Shown: piece after piece, positions 8,226-16,139 of the stretch
How the letters are laid out: each line of letters begins with the position of its first letter
How positions within the stretch are numbered: position 1 is the stretch's first letter
Made by a program: the position numbers and the translations under genes
Assembly (NCBI GenBank): GCA_050330975.1
Contig: JBHJHK010000499.1
Span: 1 to 40,317, forward strand
Direction of reading: 5' to 3'
Origin: JBHJHK01 sp050330975
GTDB taxonomy: Bacteria > Pseudomonadota > Gammaproteobacteria > Competibacterales > Competibacteraceae
Length of the DNA stretch: 40,317 nucleotides
Notes under the pieces: generated by a model
Seen by the model: the letters and a program-made list of their open reading frames with translations, nothing else
Databases searched by the model: none
Told to the model about the DNA's origin: nothing

Positions 8226-11200
8226 TCATGACTCGATGGCCGCTCCCTCATCCCCGGCGGGGGTTTTCCCCCGCTGATCCGTGGCGACCAAGTCCTCCAC
8301 CACCAGGTATAAACAGGGTACCAGGAGCAAAATCAATACCGTGGTAAACAGAATGCCAAACCCCAACGACAAGGCCATGGGGATCAAAAAACGCGCCTGG
8401 CGCGAGGCCTCAAATATCATGGGCGCCAGGCCGCCAAAGGTGGTGATGGTGGTGAGGACGATGGGGCGAAAGCGCCGCACCCCAGCTTGGTAGATGGCGG
8501 CAAAGGCCCCGTGCCCCGCCCTGCGGCGGGTGTTGGCATAGTCCACCATCACCAAGGAGTCGTTGATCACCACCCCCGACAAGGCCACTAGGCCCAGTAT
8601 GCTGATGATGCTCAACCCATAGCCCATGATGACATGCCCCAACACCGCCCCGACGATGCCAAAGGGGATGGCCGACATGACGATGAGGGGCTGGATATAA
8701 CTTTTGAAGGGAATGGCCAGTAGGGCGTAAATCACCAACAGCACCAGGAGAAAACCGCTGAACAGGCTGTCGAGGCTATCTTGGGCCCGGCGCTGGCGGC
8801 CCTCAAAGCCGTAGCTCAACTGGGGGTAGCTGGCCTGGAGCTCGGGCAACACGTCCCTCACCAAGGCGGCCTGGAGTTGGCTCACCAGTCTGGGGGGCTC
8901 GACGTTGGCTGTGACGCTCACGGTGCGTCGGCCATCCCGGCGCCGGATGGTGGTATAGGCCCGACCCCGCTCCACGGCGGCGATGGTCCGCAATGGCACC
9001 TCGCCGCCGGAGGGAATGCGCACCATCAACTGCTCGATGTCGTACTCGCTGATCCGCTGGTCCCCGGGGAGGCGTACCCGCACCGTGACCTCGTTGCGGC
9101 CCCGCTGCTGACTCAAGGCCTCGACGCCGTTGAAGGCCGCCCGCACCTGGCGGGCCACCTCAAAGGTGGTGAGCCCCAAGCTGCGACCGGCCTCGGTGAG
9201 GCGAAAGTCCAGCTGCTCTTTGCCCGACTCAAAGCCGTCGTCCACGTCGCGGCTGTTGGGAAACTCCTCTAGGGCCGCGGCGAGCCTTTGGCTGGCGACG
9301 TCGAGTATTACGGTGTCGGGGTGGCTCAGCTCCACGGTGATGGCCTTGCCACTGCCCGGCCCTCCCCGGTCGAATTGAAACGCCAACGTCTGGAGGCCCG
9401 ATATTTCTCCCACCGCCTGGCGCCATTCCGTCACAAACTGGGCGGCGCCCATGGGGCGCCGATCCGGGGGCTGGAGGTAGATTCGCACTTCGACGACGTT
9501 ATCTTCGATGTCGGCGATGATCCCCGCCACCAGCCCGGAGCGGTCAAAGGGTTCGATGACGGCCTCGGCCCCGGCCAACAACCGCTCCCGCACCGCCTCG
9601 GCGGCCGCCAAAGGGGCGCCGATGGGCAAGGTGGCGGTGGCGTTGGCTTCGTCGGCCTCCACCCGGGGCATAAACTGAAAGCCCAGCCGGCCACTGAGGG
9701 CAAAGGCCACCACCTCCAGCAACAACGCCAATCCCGCCGCCAGGGTCAGGTAGCGCGCCTCGAGGCAGCGCCGCAACAAGGGGGCGTAGGCCCCCTCGAC
9801 AAAGCGGTTGAGACCCCGGCTTATGCGCCGCTGCCCAGCGCTCAACGTCCCCCACCATCCCCTTGGCGGCGGACGGCGGCGCCCGGCCAAGTGGGCGGGC
9901 ATGATAAACAGCGCCTCCACCCAAGAGATGATAAACACCGTCACCACCACCGCCGGGATCACCGCCCATACCTTGCCAATGCCCCCAGGGATAAACCACA
10001 AGGGGATAAAGGCGGCGATATTGGTGAGCACGCTAAAGGTGATGGGCCTCGCCACGTCCTGGGCGCCGCGAATGGCCGCCGTCAAATAGTCCATGCCCCG
10101 TTGGCGGTATTCGTAGATGTTCTCCCCGGCGACGATGGCATCGTCCACCACAATCCCCAAGGCCAGGATAAAGGCGAACATGGAAATCATGTTGATGGAA
10201 ACGGCAAACAACGGCAAAAACAAAAACGCCCCCACAAAGGCCGTGGCAATCCCCACCGTGACCCAAAAGGCCAGGCTCAGCTCCAAAAATAAGCTCAGCA
10301 TCAGCAACACCAACCCCAGGCCGATACAGGCGTTTTTCAGCAAGAGCGCCAGGCGTTGGCGATAGATGGTAGAGCGATCATTGGTGATGGTATAACTTAT
10401 CCCGGTGGGGAGGTCTTGCCCCACCTCGGCCATGACAGCCTGGGCGGCGTCGGACACCCCAATGGGGGTCTCGCGGCCCACCCGAAACACCTCGATACTC
10501 ATGGCGGGGGAGCCGTCAAAGGTGGTGACGCGGTCGGTGTCTTCGAAATCGTCCCGCACTGCGGCGATGTCCTCCAGGCGCAACGGCGTACCCTGGGGAC
10601 TGTTGAGGATGGGGATTCTGGCGAATTCTTCGGCCCAGTCTCGGCGCTCGGCAAAGCGCAGCAACACATCCCCCCCCGGAGTTTCCACCGTCCCGGCGGG
10701 CAGTTCCAGGGCGGTGGCGCGGATGCGGTCGGCCACCTCGTTCAAGGTGAGGTCGTACTGGCGCAACCGCTCCCGGGGGATCTCCACCACCACCTCCACG
10801 GCCCTGGGGTTTTCCAACTCCGCCTGGGAGATGGCGGGATGTTGTACCAGGCGATCCCGCACCCGTTCGGCGATCTGGCGCAGCGCCCAGGGGTCGACGG
10901 GGCCAAAGACGTTGACCTCCAACACGTCCCGGCGCACATTCACCAGTTGTACCTCGGGCTCCTCGGCCTCGGCGGGGAAGGTGGTGATGCGGTCGATGGC
11001 CTGTTGGATGTCCTGGTAGACCCGCTGTTGGTCGGTGAACAGCCTCAGTTCGGCGTCGATGCGGGCGACGCCCTCGGCGGCGGTGGTCCGCAGTTCGGCG
11101 ATGCCCTCCAGGGACCGCAGGGCCTCTTCTACGGCCAAGACGATGCCCTGTTCCACCTCGGCGGGGCTGGCCCCGGGGTAGGCGATGGTGGCCGTCACCA

Positions 11201-11360
11201 GGTCGGCTTCGAACTCGGGGAAGACCTCCTGTTTGATCTGGAAGGCCATCATCAATCCCCCGAGGATTAAGATGGCCATGAGGAGGTTGGCAGAGACGGG
11301 GTTTTGGGCCATCCAGGCGATGGGGCCCCGGGGGATGGAGGGGAACTCAACGGGCGGCAT
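8226..11360 (-). CDS. RND-family efflux pump inner-membrane subunit (AcrB/MexF superfamily)
   Basis: 1044 aa, full length for an HAE-type resistance-nodulation-division pump. The N-terminal TM1 is followed by two large periplasmic loops and two six-helix membrane bundles. The proton-relay motif G-I-V-V-D-D-A-I-V-A-G-E-N (TM4) is near residue 405, and the second-half counterpart S-G-V-V-I-N-D-S-L-V-M-V-D-Y is near 960. The sequence resembles the AcrB/ACR_tran branch that lacks a linked TolC gene. The adaptor gene upstream overlaps by 14 bases, indicating one transcript. The substrate (drug, dye, lipid or metal) cannot be told; absence of Met/His-rich metal sites argues against a CusA-type metal pump. 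Confidence 0.93.
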   Translation of the reverse strand: MPPVEFPSIPRGPIAWMAQNPVSANLLMAILILGGLMMAFQIKQEVFPEFEADLVTATIAYPGASPAEVEQGIVLAVEEALRSLEGIAELRTTAAEGVARIDAELRLFTDQQRVYQDIQQAIDRITTFPAEAEEPEVQLVNVRRDVLEVNVFGPVDPWALRQIAERVRDRLVQHPAISQAELENPRAVEVVVEIPRERLRQYDLTLNEVADRIRATALELPAGTVETPGGDVLLRFAERRDWAEEFARIPILNSPQGTPLRLEDIAAVRDDFEDTDRVTTFDGSPAMSIEVFRVGRETPIGVSDAAQAVMAEVGQDLPTGISYTITNDRSTIYRQRLALLLKNACIGLGLVLLMLSLFLELSLAFWVTVGIATAFVGAFLFLPLFAVSINMISMFAFILALGIVVDDAIVAGENIYEYRQRGMDYLTAAIRGAQDVARPITFSVLTNIAAFIPLWFIPGGIGKVWAVIPAVVVTVFIISWVEALFIMPAHLAGRRRPPPRGWWGTLSAGQRRISRGLNRFVEGAYAPLLRRCLEARYLTLAAGLALLLEVVAFALSGRLGFQFMPRVEADEANATATLPIGAPLAAAEAVRERLLAGAEAVIEPFDRSGLVAGIIADIEDNVVEVRIYLQPPDRRPMGAAQFVTEWRQAVGEISGLQTLAFQFDRGGPGSGKAITVELSHPDTVILDVASQRLAAALEEFPNSRDVDDGFESGKEQLDFRLTEAGRSLGLTTFEVARQVRAAFNGVEALSQQRGRNEVTVRVRLPGDQRISEYDIEQLMVRIPSGGEVPLRTIAAVERGRAYTTIRRRDGRRTVSVTANVEPPRLVSQLQAALVRDVLPELQASYPQLSYGFEGRQRRAQDSLDSLFSGFLLVLLVIYALLAIPFKSYIQPLIVMSAIPFGIVGAVLGHVIMGYGLSIISILGLVALSGVVINDSLVMVDYANTRRRAGHGAFAAIYQAGVRRFRPIVLTTITTFGGLAPMIFEASRQARFLIPMALSLGFGILFTTVLILLLVPCLYLVVEDLVATDQRGKTPAGDEGAAIES

Positions 11361-12597
11361 ATTGGTCTTCCTGGCCCTCGGCGACCCGCAGCGCCATGCC
11401 CGCCACGGCCACCGGCAGGTCCGAGCGAATGACCCGCTCCCCGGGGTTGAGGCCTCGGGTGATCAACACCCGTTCCAGCCCCCGGTGGGCCACGGTGACG
11501 GGGCGGATGGCCAGGGTGTCGTCGGGGGTGAGGAGCCACACCCGGTCGCCGTCCCGCAACAACGCCCGGTCCAAGGCCACGGCGTTGGCCACGGGCCGCC
11601 CCTGGATCTCGGCCCGGACAAAGGTCCCCAGCAACAGCGGCGGCAACCCTTCGCCCTCGGGATCGAGGCTCAAGGGGTCGTCTATGGCGATGTAGAGCAC
11701 CGCCATGCGGCTGTCGTCGGTGAGGGCCGCGGCCCGGCGCAGCACCCGACCCGTGCGGTGGACGCCCTGCCCCCAGGGATCGTCGGCGTAGACCCGCACC
11801 GGCGACCCCACGGCCCCCGAGTCCCGGGGGGACGGCAAGTCGATCCAAGTCAAATCTTCGAGGGGCACCGTCACCTCCAGCCAAAACTGGTCGGTGCCCA
11901 CTAGGGTTGCCAAGGTGGTGCTAGGGGTCACCTGGGCGCCGCGGTCCACGGCCCGATCCACCACCACGGCGTCAAAGGGGGCTTGGATGGCGGTGCGGGC
12001 CAGGTCGGTCTTGGCCTGCTCCAAAGCCGCCTCGGCGCCCCTGAGCCTGGCCCGTATCGCCTCCAGCTGGGGTTTGCGCAGGATCAAATCCTCCCGGGCA
12101 TTGGCCAAATTCCCCTCTAGCCGCCGGTAATCCCCCTCGGCGACGATGCGGTTGGCCTCTTCCAGGTGCAGGTCGGCCCGCACTTGATCCACCTCGCTCT
12201 GGTGCTGGCGCAGCTTGATTTCAAAATCCAGAGGGTCGATCTTTACCGCCACGTCGCCCTGCTTGAGCAAACCCCCCGGCTCCAGGGCGGGGTGGACGCG
12301 GCGGATTTCGCCGCTGACCCGGGGCTGTAAATCGATTTGGGTCGCCGCCCGCACCGTGCCCAGGACCTCGACCACCGTGGGGTGGGTGGCCAATGCCACC
12401 GGCATCACTTCTACCAGGGGCGGGCGGCGGACCGGGGGCTGGCGCTGGGCCTTGGGGCTCGAGGTGAGCAAGTAGCCCGCCGCGCCGACGCCCAGGAGCA
12501 AAACCACCACGGGCCAGAGGGCGCTCCAGCGCCTGGGTCGGTGCCCGGCCCCCGGGGCCGCGGCGGGGGTCGAGGAGGGGGAGGGAGTTGGCGCCAT
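11347..12597 (-). CDS. RND efflux periplasmic adaptor (membrane fusion protein)
   Basis: 416 aa from ATG 12597; an upstream TTG at 12660 is in frame but adds an unlikely extension. A single N-terminal membrane anchor (V-V-V-L-L-L-G-V-G-A-A-G-Y-L-L, residues 30-44) is followed by the barrel-sandwich half-motif (T-Q-I-D-L-Q-P-R-V-S-G-E-I), a long alpha hairpin (about 135-195) and the second lipoyl half (L-A-R-T-A-I-Q-A-P-F-D-A-V-V). A beta-barrel and a membrane-proximal domain complete it, the standard HlyD/AcrA order. It bridges the pump encoded directly downstream to an outer-membrane TolC-type channel that must be encoded elsewhere. Confidence 0.9.
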   Translation of the reverse strand: MAPTPSPSSTPAAAPGAGHRPRRWSALWPVVVLLLGVGAAGYLLTSSPKAQRQPPVRRPPLVEVMPVALATHPTVVEVLGTVRAATQIDLQPRVSGEIRRVHPALEPGGLLKQGDVAVKIDPLDFEIKLRQHQSEVDQVRADLHLEEANRIVAEGDYRRLEGNLANAREDLILRKPQLEAIRARLRGAEAALEQAKTDLARTAIQAPFDAVVVDRAVDRGAQVTPSTTLATLVGTDQFWLEVTVPLEDLTWIDLPSPRDSGAVGSPVRVYADDPWGQGVHRTGRVLRRAAALTDDSRMAVLYIAIDDPLSLDPEGEGLPPLLLGTFVRAEIQGRPVANAVALDRALLRDGDRVWLLTPDDTLAIRPVTVAHRGLERVLITRGLNPGERVIRSDLPVAVAGMALRVAEGQEDQYAAR

Positions 12598-12903
12598 AGG
12601 ACAATGAGGTCTCGTGCGGTGGCTGATGCGTGCACTCAATAAGATGGCAGATGGGCGCAAAGTGCCACGGGGAGAATGAACCCCGAGTGAAACCCGTCAC
12701 GGGCCCCATCCCCGGGGGTACGACCATTATTGGGCGATTCAGGATGGGGGCGTTAGACTGGCCTTCATCCCAGCCATCGCCGGCTTGGGGGGGCTCAAAA
12801 ACCCCGAAGTAGACCATGAAGTGGCCGATAAAGTAGACCATGAAGTAGACAATGTCTTGGCGCGGTTGATTCGAAGGGACCGCCACATTCTGGAGGTGGA
12901 AGC
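12598..12903. other. Divergent intergenic region upstream of the efflux operon
   Basis: About 306 bases between the adaptor gene (minus) and the repeat-protein gene (plus). No gene is supported. It must hold promoters for both directions. The only clear structure is the pair of direct repeats at 12807-12846. Confidence 0.6.
12807..12846. repeat. Two 16-base direct repeats, 24-base period
   Basis: AAGTAGACCATGAAGT occurs at 12807-12822 and again at 12831-12846, followed by a third partial copy (AAGTAGAC, 12843-12850). The spacing is close to two helical turns, so a regulator could bind both on one face. It could also be a short tandem duplication with no role. Confidence 0.7.
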
Positions 12904-13506
12904 ATGCACAGTATTTTCGGTCGTGGAATCAAATATCTAGGGGTGATCTTGTTGAGCGCCTCGGCAGCTGTTCCCGGGGTGCTTTGGGGAAAGACACCGT
13001 TCCCCGGGGCGACATTTGCCGCCCCCCAGGGGAACCTGTGGTTCACCCAATATCCCGCGCCCCACCGACCCGCGGGCCCCAGTGGGTTGCGCCCTGCCCA
13101 CCGGAGCCCCGCGCCGGAACTGGCCCAGCACCATGGCGGCCACGGGCGCCGCGGCGAACATCGCGATGAACGCGACGAGCGTCGAGAGGACAACCGCGAT
13201 GAGCGCGACCAGCGCCGAGAGGACAACCGCGACGAGCGCGACGAGCGCCGAGAGAACAACCGCGACGAGCGCGACGAGCGCGACGAGCGCCGGGATAATA
13301 ACCGCGACGAGCGCCGGGAAACCCGCCACGAGGAGGATCAGCGCCGGGAGTACTACCGCAATCAAGAGGAGCAGCGGGAAGAGCGCCGGGAGCGGGAGGA
13401 GTCCGAGGAACGCCGGGAACGGCGAGAGGAGCGCAGCGACGAGCGGCGGGGCAGCGCCCGGGATTACCTGTGGTACGGCGTCGGCGCCCCCGCCGATGTG
13501 GGGTGA
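12904..13506 (+). CDS. Exported Asp/Glu/Arg-repeat protein, function unknown
   Basis: 200 aa with a strong ribosome site (TGGAGGTGG) before ATG 12904. Residues 1-28 form a signal peptide. Residues 30-80 are Pro/His/Gly rich. From residue 84 the chain is almost only D, E, R and N, built of about 7-8 imperfect copies of a D-E-R-D-E-R-R-E-D-N-R unit, then an E/R-rich helix (135-185). It would be a very charged, probably extended or single-alpha-helix periplasmic protein. Family not recognised. The repeat DNA gives long open frames on both strands; the + frame is chosen for its start site and signal sequence. Its stop overlaps the next gene by 11 bases. Confidence 0.6.
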   Translation: MHSIFGRGIKYLGVILLSASAAVPGVLWGKTPFPGATFAAPQGNLWFTQYPAPHRPAGPSGLRPAHRSPAPELAQHHGGHGRRGEHRDERDERREDNRDERDQRREDNRDERDERRENNRDERDERDERRDNNRDERRETRHEEDQRREYYRNQEEQREERREREESEERRERREERSDERRGSARDYLWYGVGAPADVG

Positions 13507-13966
13507 ATCCCTATCCGTCTCCCTGGTGCGGGGGACCCTGCGGGGCTTGCCCGTCATTGTGCTGTTGTCGACCGCGGGCCATCACTTCCTCTGGAGCCAC
13601 TGGGGGCACTTGTCCCCCTGGCTAGGGGGTGGCTTTGGGATGTTTGCCTCCACGGATATCACCCCCGTGCGGCGGGTGTACCTCTACGCCGTCGACGCCG
13701 CCGGCCGACGGCGGCCGGTGGACCTACCCCGCCATCTCGACGAGTTGGCCCTGCGGGTCGAGGGGTTTCCCCACCGCCATTGGCTAGAGGAGCTCGCCAA
13801 GGCCACCCACCGCCACCTGGCCGACGACCCCAAGGCCCCCGCCGCCCTAGCGGTGGAAGTGTGGCGCAACGTCTACGACGCCGACCTGCGGCCCCGCGCC
13901 CACCGGGTGGCCGCCCTTGAAATGTCTTTCCCCCGCCGTGAGCCCCTCGCTGCCGCTGCCCCCTAG
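13496..13966 (+). CDS. Small membrane-anchored protein of unknown function
   Basis: 156 aa from ATG 13496, overlapping the end of the repeat-protein gene by 11 bases. One hydrophobic N-terminal segment (residues 12-30) is followed by W-L-G-G-G-F-G-M-F-A-S-T-D, then an R-V-x-L-Y-A-V-D-A-A-G-R-R beta hairpin. The rest, about 100 residues, is soluble and helical. I do not recognise a named domain; the G-G-G-F-G-M-F segment looks like a family signature. It overlaps the following membrane-protein gene, so the two are probably co-translated partners. Confidence 0.6.
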   Translation: MWGESLSVSLVRGTLRGLPVIVLLSTAGHHFLWSHWGHLSPWLGGGFGMFASTDITPVRRVYLYAVDAAGRRRPVDLPRHLDELALRVEGFPHRHWLEELAKATHRHLADDPKAPAALAVEVWRNVYDADLRPRAHRVAALEMSFPRREPLAAAAP

Positions 13967-14834
13967 GGACACCTTGTTCAGTCTCTCCTTTCCCCGGGGG
14001 GTGGCCGATGCCGTCGCCTGGGGGGGCCGTCTTACCTTGCTGACACTGTTGTTGGCCCCGGTGGGGGACTGGACGGTGCGGCCGTGGACCTTGACCCTCG
14101 CTGCGGCGGGGCTTTTATTGCGGGCCGAACGGCAATTTGGCCTGTGGGCGGCCCTGGCGGCGTTGACCCTGTGGCGGGTGGTGGCCGATTGGCCGTTGGC
14201 TGACAACCACGCCTACCTCCTGGGTTATTGGTGTTTGGCCCTGGCCGTGGCCACGGGGTTGTCGGAGCCCCAAACCGCAGCGGCCAACGCCCGCTGGCTC
14301 ATCGGTTTGTGCTTTGCCTTGGCGGCGCTACAAAAGTGGCTATCGCCGGATTTTGCCAACGGGGTGTTTTTTACCACCACCTTGGTGGGGGACGGGCGGT
14401 TCGCCGACTTTGTCGTGTTGTTCAGCAACACCAGCTACGCCGACCTGGACGCCGCCCGCGCCTACTTCGAGGGGGACTACCGCTACCAGGATCCGGGGCC
14501 GGCGCCGAACTTGCCCCCATCACTGCTGCTGTTGGCCACCTTGTCCACCTGGTGGAACCTGTTGGATCAAACCTTGGTGGCCGCCGCCTTTTTGGCCCCA
14601 GCCTCCTCGTGGCTCGGGCGCTGTCGCGATCCGTTATTGTTGATTTTTTGCCTGGTGACCTATGCCGTGGCACCGGTCTATGGCTTTGGTTGGTTGCTAT
14701 TGGCCATGGGCTTTAGCCAAAGCGCACCCTTGGCTTCGGTGCGCTTTGGCTATTTGGCGGTGTTTGCGTTGCTCATCGTCTATGAGCAAGTGCCCTGGGT
14801 GGGGCTGTTGTTGGATTGGCGAGAGGCCAGCTAG
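13938..14834 (+). CDS. Polytopic membrane protein, HTTM-like
   Basis: About 298 aa with 7-8 hydrophobic helices. Start is uncertain: GTG 13938 is proposed, an in-frame TTG at 13917 also overlaps the previous gene, and neither has a good ribosome site. The helix pattern and aromatic loop residues (F-A-L-A-A-L-Q-K-W-L-S-P-D-F, then N-G-V-F-F-T-T-T-L, and later W-W-N-L-L-D-Q-T-L) recall the HTTM (gamma-carboxylase-like membrane) superfamily, but the family is not certain. With the preceding anchored protein it may form a two-component membrane complex. Function unknown. Confidence 0.6.
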   Translation: MSPSLPLPPRDTLFSLSFPRGVADAVAWGGRLTLLTLLLAPVGDWTVRPWTLTLAAAGLLLRAERQFGLWAALAALTLWRVVADWPLADNHAYLLGYWCLALAVATGLSEPQTAAANARWLIGLCFALAALQKWLSPDFANGVFFTTTLVGDGRFADFVVLFSNTSYADLDAARAYFEGDYRYQDPGPAPNLPPSLLLLATLSTWWNLLDQTLVAAAFLAPASSWLGRCRDPLLLIFCLVTYAVAPVYGFGWLLLAMGFSQSAPLASVRFGYLAVFALLIVYEQVPWVGLLLDWREAS

Positions 14835-14837
14835 GCC

Positions 14838-15935
14838 CTAGTCTCGGGGGATCACCGGCGCCGCCGTGCGGACGTCGTAGGTCTCTTGGCCGCCGGCGAG
14901 CTGGGGATTGCCAAAGCTCACGCCGATGTGGCGGGCCAAGTGATCCTCGGCGGCCTGGCCGGTGAGGAAATTGCGGGGTTCCCCCAGGGGATCGTAGAGG
15001 TAGAGCTCGCCGGCCTCATTGCGCCCCACTTCGACGAAGTGATTGGGTCTGTCGGTGCCGGTGCCGTTGAACACCCCCACCAGGGCACTTTGGCCGTTGC
15101 CGATGCCCTCGGTGACCTCATTGGCCGTCTCGCGCTGGGCGTCTTGAAAGGCTTCGGAGGTGACATCGACGGTGGCACCCACCACTTGACCCCGGTTGGG
15201 CGGTACGGTGCTAAAGGTAACCTGCCCCACATTGGCCCCGACTTCGTCCTGCTTTTCGGCGTCGGCTCCCGCCAAACCCAAATCTCGGCGCATTTGAATG
15301 ACGTCGGGATAAGTCATTATGTTGTCGTCTTTGTTGCTGTCGTAGAGATTGTGCAACGTCGACGAAAAGTCGTTGAGGTCGGCGGTGGTCAGGGTGCCGG
15401 CCTCCAGGTTGGCGGAGATCCGGGTCAAGGTGGCGAAGTCTTGGACCTGGTCTTCGGTGGGGGGAGAAATCTGCATGGTGACCTGTTGCAGGGCCTCCCC
15501 CATGGCATCGGGTCCTTCCATGGCCAAAGCGGCCACCGAGGAATTGCACGAGCAAGCGGCGTTGGCACCAGAACTGTTGTTGGTTTGGGAAAACTCCGCC
15601 AAGCTGTCGGGGTTGACCTGGCCGTCGACGAACACAGCTGCCCCGTGGCCGGGATCGTGGACCTCTTGGCCGGCCATGAACAGGGTGTCGCCGCCGTCGA
15701 CGTTGAGGTCGGCGTGGGCGGCGTTAAAGCCCTCGCGACTCAACTGGGTGATGAGGGGCTCTCGATCCAAATTGGCCAAGAACGCCTGTTCGTTGTCAGT
15801 GATCCGGTTGTCGCCCTCTAGGGCGGTGTTCTTGAGGCGCAACAGCTCCTCTTGACTGATAGTGCGGTCGTCCCGCAACGCCGTGCGGGCATCATTGACG
15901 AGATCGGCATTGAGCCCACCTTCTCCTACGCGCAT
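14838..15935 (-). CDS. Putative papain-like cysteine peptidase effector, paralogue A
   Basis: 365 aa, start ATG 15935 with GGAGGAC ribosome site; no signal peptide or membrane segment. Paralogue of the gene at 16140-17249. An N-terminal helical region has two EF-hand-like helices, including D-N-R-I-T-D-N-E and L-A-N-L-D-R-E-P at 42-60. A Cys pair in A-A-C-S-C-N-S-S-V-A-A-L (Cys128/130) starts a predicted helix. A Ca-loop-like D-S-N-K-D-D-N-I-M-T-Y lies near 199. Near the C-terminus come P-N-H-F-V-E-V (His299) and L-Y-L-Y-D-P-L-G (Asp315). Cys-helix, His-strand and Asp-strand in this order is the papain-like peptidase arrangement seen in many bacterial effectors. The target is unknown. It is the downstream member of the pair. 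Confidence 0.55.
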   Translation of the reverse strand: MRVGEGGLNADLVNDARTALRDDRTISQEELLRLKNTALEGDNRITDNEQAFLANLDREPLITQLSREGFNAAHADLNVDGGDTLFMAGQEVHDPGHGAAVFVDGQVNPDSLAEFSQTNNSSGANAACSCNSSVAALAMEGPDAMGEALQQVTMQISPPTEDQVQDFATLTRISANLEAGTLTTADLNDFSSTLHNLYDSNKDDNIMTYPDVIQMRRDLGLAGADAEKQDEVGANVGQVTFSTVPPNRGQVVGATVDVTSEAFQDAQRETANEVTEGIGNGQSALVGVFNGTGTDRPNHFVEVGRNEAGELYLYDPLGEPRNFLTGQAAEDHLARHIGVSFGNPQLAGGQETYDVRTAAPVIPRD

Positions 15936-15996
15936 ATTCTGTCCTCCCCACTTTGAGCCAGCTGACTCGTGGTCTTGCAGCTGGGCTTTGAAATGA

Positions 15997-16017
15997 CCGC
16001 AGCGTCTAGCGCTGCGG
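15997..16017. other. Hairpin between the two effector-like genes
   Basis: CCGCAGCG (15997-16004), loop TCTAG, CGCTGCGG (16010-16017): a perfect 8-bp stem in the 204-base gap between paralogues. On the minus strand it is followed by a short T-containing stretch, so it could be an attenuator or terminator between the genes, but there is no real U run. Confidence 0.4.
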
Positions 16018-16139
16018 CATCGAGCCGCCTCCCTGCAAACCCACCATTTCCCAACTCAGTGGGGCCAAGGGCCCACCATTGTGGCGGGATTTCCCCTCAG
16101 CATACTGAGATCACCCCCGGGATTAAAGGCCTCGAGTTC

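Noticed and set aside
12937..13557. Long hydrophobic frame on the minus strand across the Asp/Glu/Arg repeat
   Set aside because: Leu/Val/Ala repeats are the mirror of the GAC-GAG-CGC repeat; no start site. The + frame has a strong ribosome site and a signal peptide.
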